From: Actinernus sp. WN-2022
Lineage: Eukaryota > Cnidaria > Anthozoa > Actiniaria > Actinernidae
NCBI GenBank assembly: GCA_030867875.1
Contig: JAOWCC010001501.1
Span: 17,823,524 to 17,887,523 of the forward strand
DNA length: 64,000 bases
Direction: 5' to 3'
The number at the start of each line of letters is the position of its first letter. The first letter of the stretch is position 1. Below, in pieces: positions 11,744 to 26,700 of the stretch. The translations under genes were made by a program, and so were the position numbers. The notes below the pieces were generated by a model, which had not been told where the DNA came from, ran no database searches, and saw nothing but the letters and a program-made list of their open reading frames with translations.

Positions 11744-14700
11744 CAATTTCTTTTACATTTTTCCCCATTTCTGATTTTGCCTGACCTTATACCCCAAATC
11801 CTGGTGACAACACTGGTGTAGGGTGAGGGGTACATGTAGTTGATTTTCTCCCTTTGTGACTGCAGGTCAGGCTTAAAGGGATTAATTGCCCCACACTGAG
11901 ACACCACTCAAGATAAAGTCTGCCCCCTTTTAAGGGTGTGTGTTTGCCTTGGCACCTATATAGTTGATGTGTTTCTGCGGAATGTTCATAGTTTTACTAG
12001 TTTGTTAGTTGCGATAACTTCAATTGAAGGGGTGAGCGGAAGAAAGAGTTAGGTGATGACAGATCAAGTTCTCAATTCTCCATTACAAAACAAAGATAAA
12101 GGAGAATTTGATCTGATCATCACTTAAGTCTTTCTTCCACTGACCCCTTCAATTCTTATGCTCTCATAATTGTTACAATAATTTCGTTCAGTTCTTTTTT
12201 AAATGGGTTGTACAAAACACTGTCCTGGCTGTCTTTTGTCTCGTTCTCAACATAGTTTCGGGGCGCTTAATTGGATGCAATTGGCAGAGTAGATTTATTT
12301 GCTAGTTTTCATTAGAGTTTATTAGAGCTTGTTTACATTGTTCTGCAAATAAACCTCTCTCATTACCAAACAAATAAGCTGTGTGTTGTCTTGTCTCAGT
12401 GTGGGGGAATCTATAGAGTAGTAGTAACTAGCTATACCTGTTCTTTAAGATCCGTCAATTCTGCCATGTGATCAGACATTGGGGGCTCACCTCCAACATC
12501 ACTAAACAAAACACACAACAGTAACAATAAATTAGCAAGTTGTTGACAGTATAATTTTATCAACATTACATGTATGTTTGTAATAGCCCACTTCCACGAT
12601 ATGCATTACTTGTCATGCACAAAGGTTTCAATACGAGGCTCTGTGCTAAATTAAATTTATTCTTTTCTCTGTGAAAAGAATTAATTTAATTTAGCACAGG
12701 GCCTCGTATTGAAATCTTTGTGTGTGACAAGTAAAGCATATCACGGAAGTGGGCTATTCTAATGTGCAAACTACAATGATACCGAAAGGACTAATTATTA
12801 TAATGAGAACCATTGACTCTTGTTGGCACTTAACATTGCTGTATGTCTTTTCAGGGGGAGGGGTAGGGCTTTCAATAAGAGCCGGCAATGAAATTCGCCA
12901 TCTTCTTTGGATATTCGTGCTGGCTACTTTACCTAGACAACCTTTTTTAAACAGCTTTATTGGACACAACTGCAAATAAAAAGCAAGAGGTCCAAATGGG
13001 TAGGGCACGAACGGGACCCATGTGAGACACCCACCTAGAAAAATTAAAATATAATAAAAACTAGATACAATGAATAAATGAAAAAACACACATGAATGAA
13101 CTAATTTAAGTAAAACTTAACTACTGACAGTATGTCCTGTGACAAGGACAGCCATGCACTAGAGACCATGTACATATCATTATATCAACATCAAAAACAG
13201 AGTCAACTAAAGAAAAATACCTTGAGTGAGAAAAACTTTAAAAGAGCCGGGACTGGGAAAACTACAGGGAGAGCTATTTTACATACAACAACAATCTATT
13301 CACACTCTGTATACATACTAAATATTTAACAATGAATTAGAATTGATGAGAGTGCTGGGATACCAGAAGTAGCTTGGATAAAACTAATTGAGTCTGGCAT
13401 ACAATGTTCCAGAGTTTAACAATACGGTTAAAGTTAAGGAGGCCTGAAAGTTGTTAGTTTTACGGAAAGGAACTTTAAGGGTAGCACCAGGGTTTTGAAT
13501 AAGTCGAGTACGGCCATGGCTTATGAAATTACAATAGGCTTCAACGTTCAGGTCTACATTGTAATGTATATAGCCGTATAAAAGAGCTTCTGTGGAGTAA
13601 CCTGTCATACTAATGGAGATAAGCCTGGGAGCTTTTTCCCAGGAACCGTTAATTTGTGGAACAGCCTGCCACCTAAGATCATAGACCAGCTCTCACTCAA
13701 GGGCTTTAAAGGGTGCCCTAGCCAATTTTTAATACATTTTAACAGAAACACATAGGGAGATGAATTTGTATAGACTTTACACTGTCAGTTACATCAACTT
13801 CCTTAATGTGTTTCCAAATTTAATTATTTAGTTTTATATTAAGCTACACTGCACATACATTGTATTAATATGAGTTGTCATTAATTATCAATAGAATTAT
13901 CACACACTTAGCACTACATATCCACATGATGGTCAATGCCTTAATGTGGATTAATGACGTAGAAGTAGATCTCTATTGAAGAGTATGAAAAGGTTTCAAA
14001 GTTATTTCTCTGCCTATCATTACATGTATGTGAAAACGTATTTAAAACTCTGATGTTTATGACATATTGGGGAACAACTACACTGTCAAAAGGCAGTCAG
14101 TATAAAGTGGTTAGCTATAATTAAAAAAGTACAGTCACATGTACATAAATTATACAGCAGGGTTTTCAATAAATTTTTGCTCTGACTCAAAAGTAGGTGG
14201 CTTTTTAAATAACTTTATCAGCGGTGGCAGATGAAAGTAGTCAACTGGAAATGGGTACAGTGGATTCAGGTTGATCTAATTTTGTGTTTGTTGCAATGGT
14301 TGATCAGCCACATTGCTAACTAGAAATTGACATGTTGCTAAAGTAACCAATTTGTCATCAGTTGGCAGTTTGGCTTTGTACGTTATGGCAGGTTTGAGTG
14401 TAAACAAAACATGAAAAAAACCTCAATATTTTACTACTTTCTCTCCATTAAAAACAATGAAATTATTTGGCTACAATAGTACAGGTATGCTACATGTACC
14501 TACTTGAATTTCAATTAAAGATATATTAATGGTCTGCGTAAGAACTAGGGAGGCTAGTGGCAGAATCAATTAACTTTTACTGGGATTATTTAATTAAAAT
14601 CCTCAAATCTGATTGGCTTATCAAGGTTTTCCGCCAAAAATCACCCCATAAAAACTGTTTTTTCTATATTTTATTTCACGACTCGGCCTTATATTCCGAA

Positions 14701-17700
14701 TTTCTTGATGTTTGGTCCCTCTGTATCACTGCATGGCTTATACTTATTACGTGCTTGTTTCTTTGTTGTTGATTTTTGTTGTTTGTTTTGTGCAAACTAT
14801 GGAGTCAGGGAGGGTTGAAATCAGCAGGGAAGATCTGGGGATGAAGGATGGACAACATTTAGAGTTTCGAAGTTTCAGTCTTTTCAAGTGTATTGGACCA
14901 TAAATTTATAATTGCACACTTTCAAGAATAAACGTTGATAGAATAGCCCAATTCCGCGATATGCTTTACTTGTCACGCACAAAGGTTTCAACACGAGTCT
15001 CTGTGCTAAATTAAATTAATTATTTTCTCTTTAATTTAGCAAGGAGTTTTAGTAAATGATCGGCTGTCAGTCTTGACATGAATGTTGCCTCGTATTAAGT
15101 CTTAAAATGGCAACAAAGCGCTAATCGACAAAACTCACACAGTTCAGACGGAGTCCCACAGTCAATTTTTTTATAACTCAAGTAGTCAATTTGTTATGCC
15201 ATTTTGCAGGGATCTGCGAAAAATCTTGTTGTGGATCCACGTTGCTACGATGTTATGCCATTCTAAAATTTGAATTTGCCGCTTTTGCCCTTCTGGACCA
15301 ATAGCATGACGTGTTTTAATCAGATTACCTACATGTAGCTTCTTGGGATTACAATTAATGCCGGTCGTTCCTGCCGGGGCCCTATTGTTCTTTGCCTAGT
15401 TCTTACGTGGACCATTACTTAAATGAAACAAGCAAAAGCGTGAGAAACTGAGAATGTCTACATTTTTTGTTGGCAACATGTCAAATTGTGTATAGAAACG
15501 TGAGTGATCAACCATTACAACGAACAAAAAATCAGACACTGTTAAATGCTCAACATGAATCTGCTACTATACACTAGCTAGTGGACATGTTAGCCAGCTA
15601 CTGGCTCTTGTATATACACTTAATTATCCACGTGTGATTTTTTAGATCAGCAAAGTGGGATCTATAACATGGAAATAACCACTGTCAAATCATTGCAAAG
15701 AGCTCCAAGAAATCAGCATTTTGGATTTAGTTGTAATAGTATAGCATCATGTTCACTGCCATGTCATCCATTGTTGTCATTAATGTGCCAACCAGCGAAC
15801 CATTGGTTCCCGACACAAAGCAGCCTTTTGAAATCATGGTTGGCACATTAGCAGAACAATAATATTGTAATGGTTATCAACACGAAACATCGCTATAGGA
15901 TAAAATATTAAGATATTAAGGATGGGATTTATAAACTTTTGCATGGGATTTTACAGTCATGCATACAGAGCCTAATTTTGATTTCTTTTGGAGTCAAAAA
16001 TGCTGATAACTTATTCAGAGAAATACAATTTCATTTCTACAGTTACAGTTGTACATAAAAACGTTGACATCATGCAGAATACATGTAGGTGTAAATAATT
16101 ATGGTGTAGACAGCACTGATAATATTTCTGTATGGGCTTTCCATTTATGCAAACTGATGGTCTGATGGGCCAGTTCTTAAATGGAACATGTCAGCTCTGA
16201 CAACTGGTCCAGTCAGTTCCTAGAACTGACTCGTTCCATTTAAGAACTGGCCCATCAGACCAGTGTAAATGGAAAGCGCCCTAAGTGTACTTAACATACC
16301 TGTTTCCTGAACTGGCATTATACAATCCAAAAGCAGTTACTGGACTGTCTCGTGCACCACCACCAACTGATATGTGAGGCTTATTGGCCACTGAAGGTTG
16401 ATCACTATCAATTTTGGCAATTTTAGATTTCTTTTCGTGCTTAGTATGATGATGATGATGATGACTGTTTGGATAGTATAAGGAGGAGATATATTCTCAA
16501 AAATACTATTACTGATTACCAGCTGAGGGTTGTCGCCAGAGGATAAAATAGGGGGCAGGGGGTCCATTGTCCCACTCCCTTCACTCTCACATCATTAGTC
16601 CTGATTAAATTATAATAATATAATAATAATTATAATAGTCTTTATTAATAACACTATAGAACAACAGATGTGCTCTATGATGAAATTAAACAGGCATCTA
16701 TTAACGAAGACGTTTTTGAAGCACTTCATTTTCACTTGCGGTTGAATATACTGGTGACCTCTATCTTGGAGCCGGCGCGATCTAATAGGGGGTAATAAGT
16801 CATCCAGGGCCGTATTATTATTTCCACTGTTCGTGATTCTGTCCCACGGTTTACAATCTCTGTTGGCTATAATGTTGGTAATATAATATTGCTTTTTCCA
16901 ATACCCAGATTTGAAAGCTCTGGCAAACAGATTGTCAATGCAGCTTAAATATTTATTGTAATAGGCACAGCTCCATACTTCTGATGTATAAGTAAATATA
17001 GATAGAATTTAGCCATTGGATGTCAGTCACTGGCTTACAATACAAATGACAGTGCTTCACCCTCAGAGTCTCAAACGTTTCCCCATTTCTTATCTGACTT
17101 TGCCTTACCTTACCCTAAACATTTACTCCATTTCTGATTTTGTCTGAACTTACATGTACCCCCAAATCTTGGCGACAACCCAGTGATTACTGTTAATAAA
17201 TCATTGAAGTGTAACTATGAAAAATTCAAGTACTGTAGCTTTAGAATTTGGCATTTAGCTGACCATAAATCAAGCATGCATGTACATGTACATTGTACTA
17301 CATATATTTAGGGCAGATTTTGTATGAGTGGGACAAACTACAGCATGTCCATAGCCTAACCGTAACCATACTGTTACCGTGCTGTACCGTATCTCTGTAA
17401 TTTGATTGGATCAGCAGGACAAAAACAATAGGGAAACCATTTCAATGTACAGCACTGGTTACTGTATGGCATGCAGTGAGTTTGTCCCACTCTGCTCTAA
17501 TTAATTAATTAATGTACGAGACTAGACTCAATTTTGATTGACAGTTGGCTGAATGCAATTTTTCAAATGCGACTTGAAACTTCCAGGGTCGCACTTTAAC
17601 TATAACGGTAATAGCAGAGCTCCTGTGCCCACACAAGCAGAGCACCAGTCACACAGTGAACAATAATTTACTGTAATACCACGATCACCTCCATTTTATT

Positions 17701-20700
17701 TGTAAATGTTCAGGGACATTTAATCAGACTCTAATATCCCTCATCATCATGCATACTTTCACTACATATCCCTCATTAACCATGCAAGAGGGAAACTTAG
17801 GAGAACATCCAAGCTAGCAAGGAGAGACCTTAAGGTCCACCCTGACCACATCGGATTAGCGGAGTAGCGGGTAGTACAATGTCATCTAACCCTGCACCCT
17901 CTGTCGATTTATGAATGCGTGAAGTGCCCCCCCCCCCCCCCCTTGATTCCTTATACCGCCATCTTCCATGTGTAATGCTTAAAACCATATACGCATGCAC
18001 ATAATTGTGTAGTTCCAGAAAATATCCATACCCCCCCCACGGAAGGGACAAGCATCCCTCCAATCCATACGAACGTCTCTTATTTTTGTGATTTTTGAAA
18101 GCTCACCACAGGGTAAATATCAAACGAAACATCACCAAACTTACTAATTTCGGTGTGCTCTTTCTTGTGATGGAGTTCATTTTTTGATTAAATTATAATG
18201 AAGTGGCCAATTGACAGTCGCTTGGGTAATTATTGTCCAGTGTAGTACAATATTTGGTCATATAAGTCGGTCTTTCCACATCAAACATTTGAAAAATATG
18301 TAACTTTACTTCGCAATCGATTTAGCATAGTTAACCCCAGGCTCCATGTGCTAAGAACAGGTATCCCACGATTAAAACTGCTTTTTATACTTGAAGCATA
18401 AGTAGTCCAGCAGATAAGCATAAAATTGTTCGAAATTGTGATAAAAGCACCAAAGTTGGCCTACTTCTATTTCATGGCATAGGGATTTATACAAAAGCAA
18501 GACCCATTGTGGATCTTGCCTTGTTTATTTGAAATTCGACATCGAAAAATCCCATATAGGCTTTGTATGAAATACCACAGGGAGCCCAAGCGAGGTAAAA
18601 TATTACATACATGTACATCATTAATCATATAAAAGCCATTTCTCTAAAAAAATGAAATGATAGAGCAACATAGTTAATTTTAATGTTTTAAATAACTATC
18701 CAGGCCCGTAGTCTGGGTTTGGGGGTGGGGTGAGGTGTGAAGTGAACGCACCCCTCCTGCCGGCTGATCTTTTGCTTGATTTTTAGTACCTGGAGGCTTT
18801 TTTCTCTACGATTACAGATAAGGCCTTCTATATAAGAAATATTCAAATATTTATGAAATATTGAAAAACTCACCATGATCGCAGGATTTACTCTTGGAAA
18901 CTGCAGTTCCCAGCACAAAAGCATAGAGCAGTACATGCAAGACTGGCTTTGTACAATGTAGCATCTGCAGAGGCCTCGACAAGCTGTTTTGCATCCACAG
19001 CTTATCAGTTCGCTACACGTCTTAAGAGTTCCTGGGTCGGCTCTAGTGTTTGGCCCCAGATATGGCCAGCTTGAAATGCAGACCGTTTCACGTGTTGTTC
19101 AAGCGCAGCTTTAGTTGGTGGGATATTGTCAATTGTTCTTGTGCCTTGCGCAAAGTGTGCCTGACGAGCCTCGTTGACTGTGTTCATGGGGCATGTTCGA
19201 CTGTACATGATTACCACAAATCGGTCTATCAGCTGGAAATGTTCCTCAGAGATCGCTCTCTGAGGGGTGGAAAAAATGCGGAATACTTGGGTTACTTCTT
19301 GGAATGCAGCCGGTAAGTGTCGCAGGTGGTAAGTGCATGAAAGAAGAGTAATGCTTCACATTTCTGCTGCCCGAGAACGCTAGCAATACGGTGTGCTGGA
19401 ATATATCTTAGGTGCTTTCCTACACCAAAGGCCACCCAGAGTTCCTCTATATGTACAACTGTTTTGCATACGCGACAGCCAGTACGACAACATCAGTATC
19501 GACGGTTCGTATCATAACCTTTTGATATCCACTGTTAGCTGCATGCGCCGCATGAAGTAGGACCCTGGTATCAGCCTCTTCGTGATTACAGGGAGCGATA
19601 CCTTGCTTGTCGATAGGAGATGAGCTCACCACATCGTCTTTACTGGTGCTAATCACTTCAACCCCAGCAAGTTCCAGTGATTTAACGTTGTCTGCCAGAA
19701 AAACAAAGAGTTCGGTCTTATTCTCATCTGATCGGAGAAAACTCTTCCAATTTCCTGGAATGGTTATATTTCCACACACTCGTCTACAAACACCATGGCC
19801 TTGTGCCTCCCTGGTTCCCTGCTTCAAGCTATTGTCGATGTATGTATCCCATACGAGATCTAGTCTCTTGACATTTTCTGCTTGCTTCACAACATAAGGT
19901 AAGAACACAGTTGTTGCATATTCCTGGAATATTTTTGATTTTTCTGGCGACAGCATGTTGACTGCAGCAGCAGCATCTATTACTTTCATGTCAACTTCTG
20001 GCGGATGAACTTTGTGCTGACTTCGAGACAACGGACTAGCTCTGCCTTTTGTCCAACTCGCATTTTCCCTGCCAAAGAAAGAGCTGGTTGATAAGCATGG
20101 TTCTCATGACTAAAAAAATCTTCAAGATTCCCTTCTCGTGCTTGGCATCCAATATACAGCCTTGCAAAGAGGTTACAATCGCTTTTAAGCGCTGCCAGTT
20201 GACTCTGAGCTTTTGTTGACGTCTTCGGTGTGGTCCCAAATAATGGAAGATTATTCTTGGGAATTGTGTCTGTTATAGGTTTCGAGCACTTTTCCAGTCT
20301 CTCCTCCACATACATGTCATACTGGGACTGTCCTTTCTGCTTCGCACTTTTCACAGCTTCCACAACGCTTTCAGCCATAATGTCCTTTGTATCTAAGACA
20401 AGTAGATCAGTATTGTCTTCTTTAAATGGATTACCCATCTTCGATGACAGAAACCAGAGCCTTAACATCTTTAGAGAATGCCTTTTGGACACTTGGAACT
20501 TGCTCATGGTGGCGGATATTGGTGGTCTTCTTTGTCTCAAAAGTTGCTTCAAACTCTTTCAAGACTCTTGCAACCTGTGGTCCTGCTTAACCATCCAGCG
20601 ACGGAGGGCTGCTGGATTCTCAGTGAGGCCCACAGCGCTGTCGTCACCTTTGATAAGCTCATTCTCTTGCTCGTGAGTGTGATCTAATGCAATCATCGAA

Positions 20701-23700
20701 AAAACATGCTGGGACTTATGCACAACAAACTTACCATCAATAAACTCTGCGTAAACACCATGCAGGATGCCTGTTTTCTAGAGCCAGCATAAGTCCCTGA
20801 TGTGGATAGGCAACCATCGCAAATAGTGACATAAATTCAACGCGAACATCCAGGGTACTAATTTACCAAGAACTTGGACATAGACAGAAAAGTTTCCTTC
20901 TCTAATAGATCTCACCAATTCCATTACCATAAGCTTCAACTCTAAGGCAGTAGACCAAAACATAAATTGAGGATATTGTTCCGATTGCTTCTTAGTCCAA
21001 GAAGCAAAATCCATCTGCTCACTAGGGTCACTGCTCTCGACATACAGTTGTATGCCTGATATGCTGATCTCTGCAAAAGGTATAGCGCAGATGCACTTAC
21101 TTGATGCGCGTAGCGGGAACGCTGCCTTTAGGATTGCATCTGCCTTTCCTGGAGTAGTTATGTCGGCTTGCACAATTGCAGAGTCCCATCCGCTGTTAGA
21201 TAGCCAGTGCCCCACCATCTTCAACACTGCCATCTCTATATGTAAACCACCCATCACAATGTATTTGTCTTCGCCGTATTGATGTTTATTGTCCCATTGG
21301 ATCTGCTTGGCTATGGCAAATAAAGGTTGATCCATTGCGATGATGGGGGTTTGGCCAGGATTGCTATATTGCACAGCTTCCTTGATCAGCTTCATGGAGT
21401 GCTGAATCATAGCCGTACTGTGTGCATTCTCCTCAAATAGTGGCAAGAGAGCAGTGGTAGTTGAGGGTCTCATCACCTGGGGCTGCAATGAAGCAAAGTA
21501 AGCCGACCATGATAGATAATCCAGTTCCTCCAGTTTCTCCTTTTCAAGCAGCTCCTTGACTTTATTTAGCCATTTATATTCGGCTTCTATATAGTCAATG
21601 AGCAGATTGGACGGGGTTTTGCTGGAACGCTTCCCTTTGGAACATATTGGTCCTTCTTTTTCTGGAGTAAAACAGGCTGGATATCGGTGTAAGATTCTGG
21701 TAGATTAGTTATTCTTTTCTTCTTGGGAATAATATTCCTATCATAGCTCTCTTTTAATTCTATATTATTATATTACTTATCTTAAAATACTTTAGATTTT
21801 GCTTACCTGATTATGTAAACAGTGTGGAAATAAAATTGAATTGAATAAAAAAAAAAATTTGAATTGCCACAGGGAGCCCAGTCATAGTGAAAATATTTCA
21901 AAAACATAAAATAATTTAAAATGTGAGATAATTTGATCAAATATCATTATATAAAGGCAGATAAAGTGAAAAATAGAGTTTTATGTTTTTTTAAATTGTC
22001 ATTTAGTACTTTTAGGGACATTTGAATAATTTAACATGAGCCTGTAGTAACTACTGCTGACCATGACCATGAACGCCTAAAATGAAGAGGTTAGGGTCAA
22101 GATCCCGCTGGGGTCTTCCTTTTATATTAATCTACATAGTAAGAGCTATCAACCCAGCAAATTTCATGCTTTTATCACAAATTTTAACAATTCTGCTATT
22201 TTTGGTCGCTTATCTGCTGGATATTTTCTGGAACTACACATTGTGTTTTACTGCTATTCTTCTCAAAAACTAAAATTTCTCCCAGGGGAAGCTAGAGTCA
22301 TTCAATCCATGGTGCTCAATCAAGTATAATAAACAAAAGGTTTTCGAAAGCAACTCAACTGTGGCATCTTTAGTTTAGGCAGATAAAACTGAACTTCTCA
22401 CAGATTAGTTCGCTTCCTTGGAGATCATAGTATTACATAATTTGTATGTATAACACAACATTTCAGACTCTCCGGAAAATTTAATCACTAATTTCCCTCA
22501 TGTTATGCTATTACTTATAATTGAAAGAAAAAAATGTTACCACTCACATCCGTACCCACCCCACCATTAGTATTTGTAGCACTTTTTCTCCCAACATAAT
22601 CAATTATGTCACATAGCCCATCGGGCAGCCCACACGCTCTCAACTTTATAAGAGTTCCCAGTTTGCAAAGTCGTGGGTTTGAGCTCACAACCAAGACATG
22701 ATCAGCTAGAATGTTAAAAATAACCACCTGTTTTTCCCAAATGTTTGGCCATTTATGATATTTTAACCTACCCTATCGATCTTTTAACCACCTGTGAAAT
22801 ACTATATATGTAGCCTCTTGTTTCAATTTCTACTGACAACCCTGCATACATTGTATATTTTAACATTATTTTACCAGTACATGTACATCATATTAAAGAT
22901 GGCAGCTAAGAAACATATACCGTATTTCCTCAAATAATTTTATAGCACCCTCCTTTGATTAAGTGTCACCCATCCCCCCTCCAAAAATTTTTTTGATTGA
23001 ATTATTAAATCAGTGATCACCACCTCCCAGTTAGCTCAGTGCTGAAGGTCGAGGGTTCAAAACCGTGGCCAGACCAACACTCAGGGTCTTAAAATAACTG
23101 CGTGTAGAAGCTACATGTACAGTAGGTGCTGTCTTTGTCAAAGAATTTCATTCTCGAACGACAAAAGTTAGATATTCACGTTTTCTCAGAACATTATATC
23201 TTAGGCTCTAGGAGATCAGACTCCATAGATAGAGTTTTAAGCCTGTTGAGGATCTCTGTCTGCCTTCGAGAAGTAAAACAGAATAAATAATTATATTTAA
23301 ATAAACATACATACATGTCTCTCTTAGTTCCTTTATGGTGCCCATGGCTGTGGCTGTGTTCCTCGCTACGTTCGTTGCTATTTTTCTTAGATTTATGGAC
23401 CAAACGCTTGTAAGAAAGTGTGCACAGCAAGCACAAGATCTTACCATCCACCTAGCAGAGAGCAATATTAGTTATAATCATTTTTATTGAAATGCGACCC
23501 TGAAAGTTTCAAGTCTCGTTTGGAAAATTGCATTCAGCTGACCATCAATCAAAATTTAATTACAAAAGTCTAGGCGGTAAAAGTTTTGTATGAGACTATA
23601 GACTCCACATTTCATCGTACAGTCAGCGCGTGCCTGTATTTGTCGATAAAGCACTCACAAGCAGTCTCTAACCCTTACATAGACTCCACATTTCATTGAC

Positions 23701-26700
23701 AGTCAGCTATACATGTATGTAATTTTCCAATCAAGACTTCAAACTTTAAGGGTTGCACTTCAACAAAAACGGTATTAATATTATTAACATGTGGTCGATA
23801 TAATTTGGTGCATGGTAAGTAGAATTATAATATATAATAGTGCAATCAAAGGGCTGTGTGCAACAAGGGTGTAAGTAGTGATCACATTCTAAATTCTCCT
23901 TCAAATTCTTTGTTTTCTAAAGGAGAATTTAGAATGTGATCAGGAATCACTTTATAGTACATTGTATGCATGCCCTTGTTGCACACAGCCCTCCATTTAA
24001 ATTTATTTATTTATTCATTATCTATCTATACTTTCGTTCTCCACCTTAATTATCTTAGTTTATCCTTCTGTTTTTTACTTTTTAGGGCATTAATTTTGCT
24101 GATTTTTTTATTTTTCTATTGTCATTTATAACTTGGAATGCTTTAGTTTCGTTTTACCATGATATGTTTAATTCTCGTTGTCAAAGCGGCCCGGTGTTTC
24201 AGTAGTTGCACTTACTGACCACTTTTTTCGGTGCAGATTGTCCACTTTAGCCGAGTCTAATCATGCCCAGGTTACAGATAGTTGGTTAAATAATGAATTG
24301 ACAAAATAATTTGTTTCAGTAGGCAAGTTTTGTATTCTCATGGACAAGTTCAGGAACGAGTCCTCACTGGCAGCTCGTGCAGGGCAATTTACTAAATACT
24401 TTTTAATTAGCATTAGAAAAGAACTCCCTGGGATACAAAACTTGCCTATACATGTACATGTAGCTATTGTTCTTAGAATCCATGATTTTTTATATGTTGG
24501 GTGGAATAAAAATTATATGACAGAAAAACACACAGGGAGGGGATGTTCCTCTATTCTCTCCCCCCCCCCCCCCAACACAAATCCTCTTTCACCTTTCCCT
24601 TGGATTCATCAGACTTTTTGAATGCACATTTCAGCTTGCACTGCTCGCACAGGACAGGGGCTCCATATTTCTTCTCTGAGCTTTCACACCTTCAAATAGA
24701 GAAACACAATTACATGTACATGTTGTACGTAAAATCCGTTATCAGGTAAAATCCGATTCAACCTTGGTTACGTTGTCAAACATAATCAACATAAGTAAAA
24801 TTCAATTCAACCTAGGTTAAATTGTATAATACCCCTGCTTAAGCAAGTGACAACTTGTCATTTACCTTTGAACTAGTTTTTTGAATGGTTAGGATACATT
24901 TTATTGGTGGGTTAGGGTTTGCATTTGAAAAATTACCTACCGTATTTACCCGTGTATAATACGCACTTTTTTTACTCCAAAATGACCTTCAAAATTGGGA
25001 TGCGTATTATACACAGAACCTCACATTTTAGGACTACGTGTAATTTGCATAACAACAAAAACAAAAGAAACATAATTGGCTGTTTCATGCTTGAGCGGCC
25101 AATAAAAACACTGAAATTTCGAGCCATGAATAACTTAGTGCGGCTATTTAAACCCCACTTTTCACACATTTGAAGCAACGTTTGTCATATTGAAAGACGT
25201 GCAAAAACTTCTATACTCTTACCAGAAAACTTCTACTGGGAAAGTGCAATTCCTTTTGAATTAAAAGAGCTTTAATGCATCGGAATCAGATCAGTCAGTT
25301 CGCGTAAAATTGCGCCCCCACAGTATTTGTGTCAGAATTGAGACACGCGTCTGGCTGACAGTTCACGATTAATGGGGGACTTTTATTATATAAGAATCTT
25401 GACTTTTTGACGCCTCTGGCACGCAGGGTATTTACCAAAACCATCTTACTGTACATTTGTAAAACTGTTTGTCATTAATTCGAATTTGTCACGCGTTAAA
25501 CCTGGTGAAAGAAAGGTTAAAATACGAAACTGTACAATTAACACGTACGCTTGCCGAAATTTCCGAAATTTCGGATCACGATATTTCAATAACCTGGTCC
25601 GAATTTTCGTTTGACAATAAACAAAATATCGTCGAAATTTCGAACGGAAAGTTTCCTGACATTCGTAGGAGTTAGGGTATTCGAATTTTCGCGTATCTGA
25701 TTGATTCTTCGTCGAAATTTCGAACGGAAAGTTGCCCGGCATTCATAGGAACAAAGAGCGAAATTCGTCTAAATATGTTTGCATGACTTTTGCACAATAC
25801 TGTAAATCAATTTAAAGTTGTCTGTTGTCTTTTCCCTCACACTCGGAACTAGTCGGTGTTTCATTGACACTCTGGTGACGTATTGTCTAACGATTTTAAT
25901 TTTGGACGTCTGCATTCGCGAAGATTTGGTATTTTTTTACTTTTTTCAATTTTGAAGTCATTTAATATAAATTCTCCAAAATGAGCCCGAAATCTGGGGT
26001 GCGTATTATACATGGGCGCATATGATACACGGGTAAATACGGTAGGTCATTTTTAGGTACATGTACCATTACATTTCTCTGTTGTTTTAATTAATGACTT
26101 AATTAGCCCTAAAAACCGAAAATTAGTGACTATAAAATTATAGCTCTAAACACCCAAAATTAGTGAACACTCGTTGTTGATGGTTAGGGTGTTTGTAGGA
26201 TTAGTGTTTGTATTAATTCACAGGAAAATTTAAGAAGTGCCATGTTTCTGTGTTGTTTAGTGGTTGGCCCTAATTTAGAACCCTACATGTAAGTTAGTGA
26301 TCACCCGTTGTTGACGGTTAGGGTATTTTTAAATGTAGGATTAGGGTTTGTATTAATTCATAGGAAAATTTAAGAAGTACTATGTTTCTGTGTTGCTTAG
26401 TGATTAGCCCTAAAGAACCCTATTTAATGATTGATCACCCATTGTTGATGGTTAGGGTGTTTTTAAATGTAGGGATAGGGTGTGCATTAATTCACAGGAA
26501 TATTTAAGAAGCATTATGTTTTTGTGTTGTTTAGTGATTATAGCCCTAAAGAAACCCTGAATCAGTTCATGCCTATAAATGGCACATGTTGACAGTTAGG
26601 GTGTTTTTAAAGTGCATATGAGCCTTCATGCAATTTTCATAGCTATGTACCTCAGGAAAGTTTTGAGTACCCCTGCGAAGAAATTTTTGGTTTACAGAGT

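Noticed and set aside
20230..20687. Plus-strand frames of 148 and 69 codons
   Set aside because: Shadows of the minus-strand EEADTR pseudogene, which has the meaningful motifs.
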